Assembly: GCA_016709145.1 (NCBI GenBank)
Contig: JADJEK010000002.1
Span: 124,001-188,000, forward strand
Length of the DNA: 64,000 nt
Source: Planctomycetota bacterium
Lineage (GTDB): Bacteria > Planctomycetota > B15-G4 > JADJEK01
Reading direction: 5' to 3'
Part shown: piece by piece, positions 35,899 to 45,485 of the stretch
Layout: each line of letters starts with the position of its first letter
How positions within the stretch are numbered: position 1 is the first letter of the stretch
Notes under the pieces: model-generated
The model's input: the letters and a program-made list of their open reading frames with translations, nothing else
Databases searched by the model: none
Told to the model about the DNA's origin: nothing
Program-made: the position numbers and the translations under genes

Positions 35899-38585
35899 TC
35901 GCGCTGCTGGCCGTCATCCTCGGCGTCGTGCAGCTCGGCGCCCAGGTGTTGTTCCTTCGCGTCGCACAGCCGGTGCTCGGCAACACGTCGATGACCGCGG
36001 CGATCGTGCTCGCGACGTGGCTGCTCGGTCTCGCGTTGGGCTCGGCCACGGCGCGCGCGCGAGCCGGCATCGGTCTGCGAGCCGCATTCGCGTGCGGAGC
36101 GCTCGCGATCGCGCTCGGCCGACTCGCGCTGCCAGGTTTGGCCGTGACGCTCGACGAGTCGGCGGGAGCGGTGGCGGTCGCGGCGCGCGCCGTCGGTGCG
36201 TGCGCGGTCTTGTTGCCGATCCCGTGGGCGTTCGGCGTCGCCTTCGTCGCTCTGGTCCGTCGCGCGCGAGGGAGTGGGGCGGCGGGGCGGATCTACGGCA
36301 TCGAGACGCTCGGAGCCGCGCTCGGTGCGTTGATCGCGGGGTTCGTCCTGCCGCGATGGCTCGGAATCACGCACGGCTTGAACGCGTTGATCGGCCTCGC
36401 GCTCGTCGCGGCGGTGTGCGCGGGCAAGGAGCGCGAGCCCGAGGACGACGACGCTGCGACTACCGATTCCGCGCCCGCCGTGAGTGCGCCGCGTGCCGCG
36501 TTCGCGTTGTTCCTCTGCGGCGTCGCGGTCTTCGCGCTCGAGTGGATCGCGACGCGGATCGCGATGTTCTTCGTGCCCGGGCTCGTCTCGGCGTTGTCGG
36601 GAATCCTCGCCGGCATGTTGATCGGGACCGCGCTCGGTGGCGCGATCGGCGCGGCGTTGGCGCGTCGAGGTCGCGGAGATCCCGCGGTTGCGCTCGCGTG
36701 CGGCGCGATCGGTTTGGCGTTGTCGCTGTGGTGCGTGCCGATGTTGGTCGACCTCCTCGGGCTCGTGCCGCGAGGCGCGGGCGGCGGCTTCCCCGCCGGC
36801 TACGAGATCGTGGCCGGCTGGTGGGTCGGATGCGTGCTGACCGCGCCGGCGACGTGTGCGTCGGCGGTCGCGTTCGCGTTGCTGTCGACGCGCGGTGCGC
36901 ATGCGGCGAGCGGTTCGTACACGGCATCGTGCGTGGGTTCCACGCTGGGCGTCCTCGTCGCGGCCCTCGACGTCCCGTTGCTGCAAGATCACGTCGATCT
37001 CCGCATCCAAGCGGCGCTGTGCGGAGTCGTCCTTCTTTGCGCCGCGGCGTGCGTCGCGGTCCGACCGCGTCGAGCCGGATTCCTCGCCCCGGTGGCGATC
37101 GCGGTGCTCGCGTTGGTCGGCATTCCTCACGACCAGCCCTTGCTCGCGCACACGACGTTCTTCCGCAAGGCGCAGGATCGGCGCATCCTCGAAACGAAGC
37201 AGGACGCCGAAGTGGTCGCCTCGGTCGTGGAGTTCGGCGACGGCAGCCGTGCGCTGTACACGAACGCGTTCTTCGCCGCCGGGACCGGACCGCAGTACGG
37301 CTACATGCGCATGCTCGGGCATCTCCCGCTGTTGCTCGCGCGCGAAGCCGACTCGAGCCTCGTGATCGCGCTCGGCACCGGGACGACCGCCGGCGCGATC
37401 CGCAAGCACCGCGGCGACCGCGTCGACATCGTCGACGTGTCGAGGGCCGTGTTCGGTCTGGCGTCCGAGTTCGATGGGACCTCCGGGCTGTTCCTCGGCA
37501 ACGGTCACATTCAGGTTCAAGGATCGATCTGGGGCGGCTCCCCGTACGCGTTCTCCGTGCTCGCCGACGGCCGTGAGTTCGTGCAACGCCGCGGCCGCGA
37601 GTACGACGTCGTGACCCTCGAGCCGCTGCCGCCGCAGACTCCGGCCGCGGTCCACTTCTACACGCGCGAGTTCTATCGCGCGGCGCTCGCGCGACTCGCA
37701 CCCGGCGGGCTCGTCGTGCAGTGGATCCCGCTGAATTGCGTGCCGACCCCGCAGTTCGCCGTGCTGCTGAAGTCGTTCGCGGTCGAGTGCCCGACCGCGT
37801 GGACGTTCCTGTTCGACGAGTCGGTCGTGTTGGTCGGCGCGAACGAGCCGGATGCGAGGATCGATGTCGCGCGCATCCGAACGCGGATCGACGAAGACGT
37901 TCGGCGCGATCTCGCGGCGGCGCACGTCGGCGACGTCGCGCAACTGCTCGCGGCATTCGTCTGCGGTCGGGATGCGTTGCTGCGTGCGTGCGGCGACGCC
38001 GAGGCGATGACCGACGATCGTCCGAGCGTCGCGCTCGAGTTCGGGCAGCCGAACGCGCGAGCCTTCGACAACGTGCGGACCAACGCGGAACTGCTCCGCG
38101 TCGCGCAGGAGAGCGTGAAGCCGTGGCTGGTCGCGGCCGACGCGGAGGTGCTCGGTCGACTCGACGCGGCCGACGTCGCCGAGGACGCGCTGTTGCGTGC
38201 GCGTTCCGAGCCGGAACGAGCCGCGGAGTGGGCCGCGCGTGCGTTGGCCGCGTATCCCGACGACCTCGAGGCCAAGGCGCGAGTGACGTCGGTCCCGCAA
38301 CCGGCGATCGCCGCTCCGCGCGCCGACGCCACGGTGCTGGCCGCGCCGAACTCCGATCCGCTCGCGCTGCGCAAGGCGCTGGCGGCCGCTGGAACCGACC
38401 TCTCGGTCGATTTGACGCAGATCGTCGCGTACCTCGGCCACGCGGACCGCTCCGTCCGCCTCGAAGCGATGGTGGCGTTGACCCGGCGCGGGGTCGACGC
38501 CCGCGCGTTCGACCCCGATGCGGTGGAATCCGCGCGCACTGCGGCGATCGATCGCATCAAGCGCGAACTCGCCGCGCGCCGATGA
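35895..38585 (+). CDS. Membrane spermidine-synthase-like protein with HEAT-like tail (copy 2)
   Basis: 896 aa. About 12 hydrophobic helices occupy residues 1-410, with no separate signal peptide. A SpeE-like domain follows (about 430-640) with VIALGTGTTAGAI, and YDVVTLEPLPPQTPAAVHFY in which the usual catalytic Asp of the SpeE loop reads Glu. GLVVQWIPLN closes the domain. The C-terminal 150 residues are Ala/Glu-rich and end in a HEAT-like repeat (VAYLGHADRSVRLEAMVAL). GTG 35895 overlaps copy 1. The changed acidic residue suggests that the two copies do not have identical chemistry. Confidence 0.75.
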   Translation: MIALLAVILGVVQLGAQVLFLRVAQPVLGNTSMTAAIVLATWLLGLALGSATARARAGIGLRAAFACGALAIALGRLALPGLAVTLDESAGAVAVAARAVGACAVLLPIPWAFGVAFVALVRRARGSGAAGRIYGIETLGAALGALIAGFVLPRWLGITHGLNALIGLALVAAVCAGKEREPEDDDAATTDSAPAVSAPRAAFALFLCGVAVFALEWIATRIAMFFVPGLVSALSGILAGMLIGTALGGAIGAALARRGRGDPAVALACGAIGLALSLWCVPMLVDLLGLVPRGAGGGFPAGYEIVAGWWVGCVLTAPATCASAVAFALLSTRGAHAASGSYTASCVGSTLGVLVAALDVPLLQDHVDLRIQAALCGVVLLCAAACVAVRPRRAGFLAPVAIAVLALVGIPHDQPLLAHTTFFRKAQDRRILETKQDAEVVASVVEFGDGSRALYTNAFFAAGTGPQYGYMRMLGHLPLLLAREADSSLVIALGTGTTAGAIRKHRGDRVDIVDVSRAVFGLASEFDGTSGLFLGNGHIQVQGSIWGGSPYAFSVLADGREFVQRRGREYDVVTLEPLPPQTPAAVHFYTREFYRAALARLAPGGLVVQWIPLNCVPTPQFAVLLKSFAVECPTAWTFLFDESVVLVGANEPDARIDVARIRTRIDEDVRRDLAAAHVGDVAQLLAAFVCGRDALLRACGDAEAMTDDRPSVALEFGQPNARAFDNVRTNAELLRVAQESVKPWLVAADAEVLGRLDAADVAEDALLRARSEPERAAEWAARALAAYPDDLEAKARVTSVPQPAIAAPRADATVLAAPNSDPLALRKALAAAGTDLSVDLTQIVAYLGHADRSVRLEAMVALTRRGVDARAFDPDAVESARTAAIDRIKRELAARR

Positions 38586-38630
38586 GTCCGGTGCCGCCAC
38601 CGCGTGGCGCCGCAACGTCCTCGTCGATCG

Positions 38631-38661
38631 TTGCGTGAGCCCGCGGAGTTGGCGCTAGACT
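38631..38661 (+). promoter_or_regulatory. Candidate promoter for the DedA gene
   Basis: TTGCGT (38631-38636) and TAGACT (38656-38661) are separated by 19 bp, giving a start near 38668. This supports a start codon downstream of that point. Confidence 0.35.
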
Positions 38662-38720
38662 CCCGCACTTCCCGGTCGCTGCGAGTTCGGCTCGTCGCGT
38701 CCCATGACGGCAGACCCGGC

Positions 38721-39341
38721 TTGGACCTGTTCGAGTCGTTACGCACGGTTTTCCTCGACTACGGCTACGCGGCCGTGTTCGGCGTCCTCGTGCTCTGCGG
38801 AATCGGTTTGCCGTTGCCGGAAGACGTGCCGCTGGTCGGCGCCGGCGTCGTGATCTACGAAGGCCATGCGACGTACCCCGGCATGGTCGCGATCGGCATC
38901 CTCGGCATCCTGGTCGGCGATTCGATCCTGTTCTGGCTCGGTCGCCGCTACGGCCCCGCGCTGCTGCGCAAGAAGCTGTTCGCGCGCATGCTGCACGCCG
39001 AGCGCATGGCGAAGGTCCAAGGCCAGTTCGACGAGCACGCGCTGAAGGTCGTGTTCTTCGCGCGCTTCATCGCCGGGATCCGCGCCTGCGTCTACTTCTC
39101 CGCCGGCACGCTCGGCATGAAGTACCGCACGTTCGTGCTGCTCGATTTCCTCGGTGCGCTGGTGTCCGCGCCGGTGTGGATCTGGCTCGGGTGGCGTTTC
39201 GGCGGACACATCGAGAGCGCGTTCTCCGCCATGGCGCAGGCCGATCGCGTGATCCTCGCGTTGATCGTCGGCTTCGCGGTCTACTTCGGGTGGCGTTGGT
39301 GGCGCAATCGCCGGCGCGCGGCGGCCGACCCCGCGTCGTGA
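38721..39341 (+). CDS. DedA-family membrane protein
   Basis: A 206-aa integral membrane protein of the DedA/SNARE-associated family, linked to lipid-carrier flipping and envelope homeostasis. It shows GIGLPLPEDVPLVGAG near the N-terminus, the GRRYGPALL motif, and FFARFIAGIRACVYFSAG with the conserved F-x-R-F/H-x-P/A-G-x-R pattern. TTG 38721 is the most downstream start that keeps the domain intact; upstream sequence in the frame does not look like protein. The ribosome-binding site is weak, so the start is uncertain. Confidence 0.82.
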   Translation: MDLFESLRTVFLDYGYAAVFGVLVLCGIGLPLPEDVPLVGAGVVIYEGHATYPGMVAIGILGILVGDSILFWLGRRYGPALLRKKLFARMLHAERMAKVQGQFDEHALKVVFFARFIAGIRACVYFSAGTLGMKYRTFVLLDFLGALVSAPVWIWLGWRFGGHIESAFSAMAQADRVILALIVGFAVYFGWRWWRNRRRAAADPAS

Positions 39342-39357
39342 AGTTCGACGCGCGCGG

Positions 39358-40074
39358 TCACCGCACCGTTCGCAAGCAGCGCGCGGCGCGATCGGGCTCG
39401 TTCGTGATGATGCCGTCGACGCCGAGTTCCAGACCGTGGTCGATCTCGGCGTCGGTGTCGAGCGCGTAGACCCACACGCGTTTGCCGGCCGCGTGCAGCG
39501 CAACGACCGCGGCGCGCGTCGCGATCGACTTCGACAACACGGCCAATCGCGCTTCCGACGCCACGCAATCGCGCCAGCCGTCGTCGCCGTACTCGCGATT
39601 GCGGATCAGTCCGACTCGCGCGGGTTCGATCGTCCGCAGAGTTCGCGCCACGATGTCGGACTCGAACGAAATGAACACGCTGGCGGGATGCAGCAGCGTA
39701 CGGCGGACCAGAACGGCGTCGGTCAACGCGAGGTTGCGGGCGCGCGCGGACGCCTTCAGCTCGACCACCAGGGGAACGCCACGTGCGACGCCCGCGACGT
39801 CCTCGAGGGTCGCGAGGCGTTCCGCATGCGCGGAGCCGAACGTGAGTCGCACGGCGCGCAGGTCCGCCGCCGTGAGGTCCTCGACCCACGCGTCGATCCC
39901 GGCGGAGCGCTTCAGGTCGGAGTCGTGATGCACGATCACCGCGCCGTCCTTGGACAGGTGCACGTCGATCTCGACGGCGTCGGGCGCGAACGCGAGCGCG
40001 GTTTCGACCGCCGCCGCCGTGTTCTCGTGCCGCAGGCGTGGAGCACCGCGGTGCGCGATGATGCGCGGGCTCAT
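39358..40074 (-). CDS. Glycerophosphodiester phosphodiesterase
   Basis: Hydrolyses glycerophosphodiesters to glycerol-3-phosphate and an alcohol. A TIM-barrel of 238 aa with H8 in AHRGAP, the metal pair E35 and D37 in VEIDVHLSKDG, and H50 in VHHDSDLKR. No signal peptide is seen, so it is likely cytoplasmic. It starts inside the stop of the upstream surface-protein gene (ATGA). Confidence 0.9.
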   Translation of the reverse strand: MSPRIIAHRGAPRLRHENTAAAVETALAFAPDAVEIDVHLSKDGAVIVHHDSDLKRSAGIDAWVEDLTAADLRAVRLTFGSAHAERLATLEDVAGVARGVPLVVELKASARARNLALTDAVLVRRTLLHPASVFISFESDIVARTLRTIEPARVGLIRNREYGDDGWRDCVASEARLAVLSKSIATRAAVVALHAAGKRVWVYALDTDAEIDHGLELGVDGIITNEPDRAARCLRTVR

Positions 40075-42409
40075 GGGTCCGTCAGCGCGACGATCGTCGG
40101 CCCACTGGCCGCGGGCTCTGCGCGTCCATTGCCGCGCGTCGGGCCGCGCGCGCGGACGACCACGCCCTCCTGCGGTTCGGGAGCGAAGCGGAATCGACCG
40201 GCGCCATCGGCCAGCACGGTGGTCGCGAGTTGCGCGCCGGAATCGCCGGTCAGTGAGACCTCGGCTCCGGCCACCGGACGGCCATCCGCGTCCGTCACGA
40301 CGCCTTCGAGATCCGCAGCCGGAGCGATCGAGAGATCGACGCCGGTCAGAGCGCCGCGTTCGCCGAGCACCAGATCCGAGACCGCCGCGGGGGCGCGGCC
40401 CGCGCGCGCCGCGGTGACGCGATACGTGCCGGGCGGTAGCCCGCCGACGCGATAGAAGCCGCTCGCGCTGGTCAGGACCGGTCGCACCGTGTGGTCGACG
40501 AGGCGTTCGAACCACGGATCCAGCGATCCATGCACGCGCACGAGCGCGTGGGCCAGCGGCGCGCCGTCATCGCCACGGACGACGCCCTCGATCGAGCCGG
40601 CGGCGCGCTGCGTGAGTGCGACCGCCGTGATCGCACCGTTTTGTTCGAGGCCGAACGGTTGCGACTTCACCGGTGCGCCGCTGCCGCCGGCCGAGAGCAG
40701 CACGAACCGTGCGGGGGCCGCGAGGCCGCCGAAACGAGCGATGCCGTCGTCGCCCGAGGTGACCATGCGCGCACCCGAGTCGTCGGCGGCGCCGTCGGCC
40801 ATGAGCGGGATCGCGACGATCGGGACGTTGGCCTCGGCCACCTTCTCGGGTGACAACACGGTGACTTGAAGGACGTGCTCTTGCTGCAGGTTGCACTCGA
40901 CGAACGCGGTCTCGCGCAGTCGCACGGTGTAGCGCTGTTCGAATGGCCGGCGGCCGGGCCAGCTCGCGCGCAACACGACGTCGCCCGGGGCGAGGCCGGA
41001 AATGCGGAAGCGCCCGTTCAGGTCGGCGAGTTCGCGACGAGCAGGCCACAGGGTTTCCACCAACGCTCCGGGCAGCGGTTGTCCGACCGGGTCCTGGACG
41101 ACTCCCTCGAGCACCGTGCTACCGGCGAGGCGAACCGCGACCGACGTCGGCGCCCCAGGCCGCAACTCGACGACACGCTCATCCGCGCCTTCGGTCGGCG
41201 CGACCACACGCAGGCGTGCCGCGCACGCGGGCAGGCCTTCGATGCGGTAGCGCCCGTCCTTCGCCGTCGTCATGCGTCCGATCGGAGCGCCGCGACGCTT
41301 GCACCAGATCTCGACCGCGGCGTGCTCGACCGGCTTCTGGTCGGAGTCTTGCACGGTGCCCTCGACCACGCAGCCATCCTCGACGCGCAAATGGAGCGGC
41401 GCATCGCCGCCGACGTTCCACGGTCCCGAGACCATCGTCGCGGCGCCGCCGACGCGCGGGATCGCGACGTGCGGCAAGGCCAGGATGCGCGGGATCGAGA
41501 ACGAGCCGTCGCGCGCCACCGGGACGTCCGCGACCGACAGCAGTTCGGCGCCGGGGGCGGGGAATTCGAGCAACAGCAAGCGCGATCCATCGACACCGAG
41601 TGCGGACGCGTCGGCACGGGCGAGCGTTCCGCCCGCTTGGATCCCGCCGGCCACCGGGACGTGCAGGTACGCCCCGCGACGCGTCAGGTCGATCTCCGGA
41701 ACCAGCAGCGTGGCGGCGGCCGCGACCTCGATCTGCAACGCGAAGCGGCGCGGCTCGAGGTTCCCGAACACGGCTGCGCCGTCCTTGCCCGACGTCGCGG
41801 TCGCGCTCGGCGACGAGGCCAGAGCTTCGGCCAGACGCGCTGCGCGCTCGAATCCGTCCGAGCGCGGCAGCGGGGCGTCGAGCGCGAACAGTGAGAGCTT
41901 GCCGTCGGCGACCGGCTTGTCGTCCGCGCCGAACAGCGTGACGTCCAGTCGACGCAGTGGTTCGAGCGCGATGACGCCGAGGTCCTGGACACGGCGGGCT
42001 TCGCCGCGCAATCGGTTCAACGTCGCCGAGCGATAGCCGGCCGCCTGGATCTTCACGCCGAACGTGATCCCCGGCGGCAGCATGTCGACGGTGATCCCAC
42101 CGGCCGGCAAGCGCGTGATCACGGGCTCGGCACCGACGTCCTCGGCGCCGAGCAACGTGAGGTTCGCGTCCTCGACCGGTCCGCCGTGGATCGCGTCGAA
42201 CACGTGCATGCGCAAGCCGAACATGCGCTTCGCGGCCTTCGGTCGCAGGTCGGTGGCGTCGTCGATCGCGTCGTCGTCGGTGGCCGTCGCGGTCGACGGC
42301 GTCGGTGTCGCGGCCGACTCCAGGGCCGGCTTCAACACGAAGAAGTACAAGGCGAACGCGCCGAGCGCGAACACCAGCAGCAGGACGAGAGCGTTGCGTT
42401 CTTCGCGGA

Positions 42410-42413
<4 letters not shown>
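40071..42413 (-). CDS. Membrane-anchored protein with repeated carboxypeptidase-regulatory-like domains
   Basis: A 780-aa protein with an N-terminal membrane anchor (LVLLLVFALGAFALYFFVL) directly after VIREERNA, then a series of beta-sandwich domains of the carboxypeptidase regulatory (CarboxypepD_reg, SdrD B-like) kind. Tell-tale repeats are GTVQDSDQKPVEHAAVEIW, GVVQDPVGQPLPGALVETL, GVVRGDDGAPLAHALVRVH and GVVTDADGRPVAGAEVSLT, each followed by a G-x-(Y/F)-R-(V/I)-x-G-L-x-P/A-G segment. These are usually extracellular spacers. GTG 42413 overlaps the CoA-transferase stop. Confidence 0.8.
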
Positions 42414-43069
<656 letters not shown>

Positions 43070-43103
43070 CGTCGTTCCTTCGGGGTCGCCAGTGCGGACG
43101 GTG

Positions 43104-43799
43104 TCAAGCCGAGCGCGTCGTGCGTTGCTCGATGCGCTTCTCGTAGGCGATGCCGCGTACGAGTCGCTTCACGTAGATGCCAGGCGTGTGGATCGCATCC
43201 GGGTCGAGTGTGCCGAGTGGCACGAGCTCCTCGACCTCCGCGATCGTGATCTTGCCGGCGGTCGCGATCATCGGGTTGAAGTTGCGCGCGGTCTTGCGGA
43301 ACACCAGGTTGCCGCTCGGATCGGCCTTCCAGGCCTTGATCAGCGCGAAGTCCGCGCGAATGCCGCGCTCGAGCACGAACTCGCGCCCATCGATGACGCG
43401 CGTCTCCTTGCCTTCGGCCACGCGCGTGCCGACGCCGGTCGGCGTGAAGAACGCCGGGATCCCCGCGCCACCGGCGCGAATGCGTTCGGCAAGCGTGCCT
43501 TGCGGAACCAGCTCGACCTCGAGCGAACCGTCGAGGAACTGGCGTTCGAACGTCTTGTTCTCGCCGACGTACGACGAGACCATCTTGCGGATCTGACGGG
43601 TGTGCAGCAGCAGGCCGAGACCGAAGTCGTCGACGCCGGCGTTGTTCGACACGATCGTCAGGCCCTTCACGCCGGAGTCGCGCAACGCCGCGATCAGGTG
43701 CTCGGGGATGCCGCACAGGCCGAAGCCGCCGACCGCGAGCGTCATGCCGTCGGTGATGCCGGCGATGGCGTCCTTGGCGGAGGGGAAGAGCTTGTTCAT
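43104..43799 (-). CDS. scoA: 3-oxoacid CoA-transferase subunit A
   Basis: The CoA-binding partner subunit: GMTLAVGGFGLCGIPEHLI near residue 20, TIVSNNAGVDDFGLGLLL, and the PQGTLAERIRAGGAGIPAF stretch. ATG 43799 gives the usual 231 aa; an upstream extension to 43952 is Arg/Pro-rich and unlikely to be coding. Together with subunit B it activates acetoacetate or similar acids. The thiolase is not in this window. Confidence 0.9.
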   Translation of the reverse strand: MNKLFPSAKDAIAGITDGMTLAVGGFGLCGIPEHLIAALRDSGVKGLTIVSNNAGVDDFGLGLLLHTRQIRKMVSSYVGENKTFERQFLDGSLEVELVPQGTLAERIRAGGAGIPAFFTPTGVGTRVAEGKETRVIDGREFVLERGIRADFALIKAWKADPSGNLVFRKTARNFNPMIATAGKITIAEVEELVPLGTLDPDAIHTPGIYVKRLVRGIAYEKRIEQRTTRSA

Positions 43800-44048
43800 C
43801 GGGGGATCCTCGGAAGAGGCCGGATCATACGGCGGTCCGCGCTTTGGCGAAGGTGTCGGTGCTTTTCTCGTGACGCCGGTGGCGGCGCGCTCGATCCACC
43901 GGGCGCGCACGGCCAAGTCGCGGCGGCTGGAGACCCTCGGACACGCGCGCAATGGCCCACCGCCGCGCGACCGATTCGGCGAGCTCCATGGCTCGATCCA
44001 GAGGATCCCGGAGGCTTCGGTCCTCGCCGCTTCACGGCCCCGTGTGCG

Positions 44049-45485
44049 TCAGAACTGGAAGTAGAGGAACGGCGAATAGCGTTGGAAGTAGAGGTGGCAG
44101 ATCGCGAGCGGGAACACCAGTGCGGCGCCGATCACGATCCACGGCGTCTTGTTGCGCGCCACTTCGTTCGAGTTGGGCAGGAACCACGCGATTCCGGCGC
44201 ACAGCGCGAGCGCGAGCCACTGCAGTCCGTCGACCGCGAAGCGGCGCGAGCCGGCGTCGCCCTCGCCGAAGCCGACCATCGCGGACAGGAAGCGACCGGC
44301 CTGGCCGATGTCGGTGGATCGGAACAACACCCAGCCGCCGAGCGTGATCGCGAAGGTCAACAGGACTTGCACGACGACCGGAGTGCGCCAGTACAGCGGC
44401 CGGCGGTTCGTGAAGCGCTCGAACGCGAGCAGCACGCCTTGGTACGCACCCCACGCGACGTACGTCCACGCTGCGCCGTGCCAGAGGCCACCGAGCAGCA
44501 TCGTGATCATGAGGTTGACGTAGGTGCGCTTCTCGCTGCCGCGATTGCCGCCGAGCGGGATGTAGAGGTAGTCGCGCAGCCACGTCGACAGCGACACGTG
44601 CCAGCGCCGCCAGAACTCGGTGACGCTGCGGCTCTTGTACGGCGAGTCGAAGTTGACCGGGAACTCGAAGCCGAACATCAGCCCGAGTCCGACCGCCATG
44701 TCGGAGTAACCCGAGAAGTCGAAGTAGATCTGGAACGCGTACGCGAGCGTTCCGAGCCATGCCTCGCACGTCGAGGGCGCGGCGAGTGCATACGCCGAGT
44801 CGGCGATGCGCGACACGGTGTCCGCGAGCAGGATCTTCTTCGCGAACCCGATCTGGAACAGCGACGTGCCGAGTGCGAACTTGTCCCACGTGTGCGTGCG
44901 CCCGCGTAGTTGGTCGGCGAGCGTCTGGTACCGCACGATCGGTCCGGCGACGAGCTGCGGGAACAACGTCACGAAGCACGAGAAGTCGACGATGCTCGCG
45001 ACCGGAGGTGCTTCGCCGCGATACACGTCGATCGCGTAGCTCATCGTCTGGAACGTATAGAACGAGATCCCGACCGGAAGGACCACGCTCGGCCAACTCA
45101 CGCCTTCGAGGCCCATCGCCGTGAGGATCGCGCTCAGCGACTCCACGCCGAAGTTCATGTACTTGAAGTAGCCGAGCAATCCGAGATTGGCGCAGATCGA
45201 CAACGTCAGCACGAGCTTGCGCTTGCGGATCAGTCGCGCGGCTTCGGCGGAGTCCGGCGGAACGGTCGCGAGACGCTGCCCCGCGCGTCCGATGGAGCCG
45301 CCGATGAAGAAGTCGAGCACGGTGCTGAACAGCATCAAGACGGTGAAGTCGATGCGCCACCACCCGTAGAACACGAAGCTCGCGATCGTCAGCAGCAGCG
45401 ATCGCGCCCGCACCGGCACGATGTAGTAGGCCAGCAGCACGAGTGGCAGGAACCAGAACAGGAAGATCTGACTGGCGAAGATCAA
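44049..45485 (-). CDS. MBOAT-family O-acyltransferase (AlgI-like)
   Basis: A 478-aa multi-pass membrane acyltransferase of the AlgI/DltB/PatA group, which moves acetyl groups across the membrane for polysaccharide or other surface acetylation. Key segments are FWRRWHVSLSTWLRDYLYIP with LGGNR after it, and LLGGLWHGAAWTYVAWG, which carries the catalytic His. TTG 45485 overlaps the AlgJ/X-like gene stop (TTGA), which fixes the start. The pair is a typical export-and-transfer unit. Confidence 0.9.
   Translation of the reverse strand: MIFASQIFLFWFLPLVLLAYYIVPVRARSLLLTIASFVFYGWWRIDFTVLMLFSTVLDFFIGGSIGRAGQRLATVPPDSAEAARLIRKRKLVLTLSICANLGLLGYFKYMNFGVESLSAILTAMGLEGVSWPSVVLPVGISFYTFQTMSYAIDVYRGEAPPVASIVDFSCFVTLFPQLVAGPIVRYQTLADQLRGRTHTWDKFALGTSLFQIGFAKKILLADTVSRIADSAYALAAPSTCEAWLGTLAYAFQIYFDFSGYSDMAVGLGLMFGFEFPVNFDSPYKSRSVTEFWRRWHVSLSTWLRDYLYIPLGGNRGSEKRTYVNLMITMLLGGLWHGAAWTYVAWGAYQGVLLAFERFTNRRPLYWRTPVVVQVLLTFAITLGGWVLFRSTDIGQAGRFLSAMVGFGEGDAGSRRFAVDGLQWLALALCAGIAWFLPNSNEVARNKTPWIVIGAALVFPLAICHLYFQRYSPFLYFQF

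Noticed and set aside
32824..38615. Long minus-strand open frames (about 1000 and 1140 codons) opposite the spermidine-synthase-like pair
   Set aside because: They are Arg/Glu/Asp-rich shadow frames without domains or start signals, while the plus strand has clear membrane and SpeE-like features.
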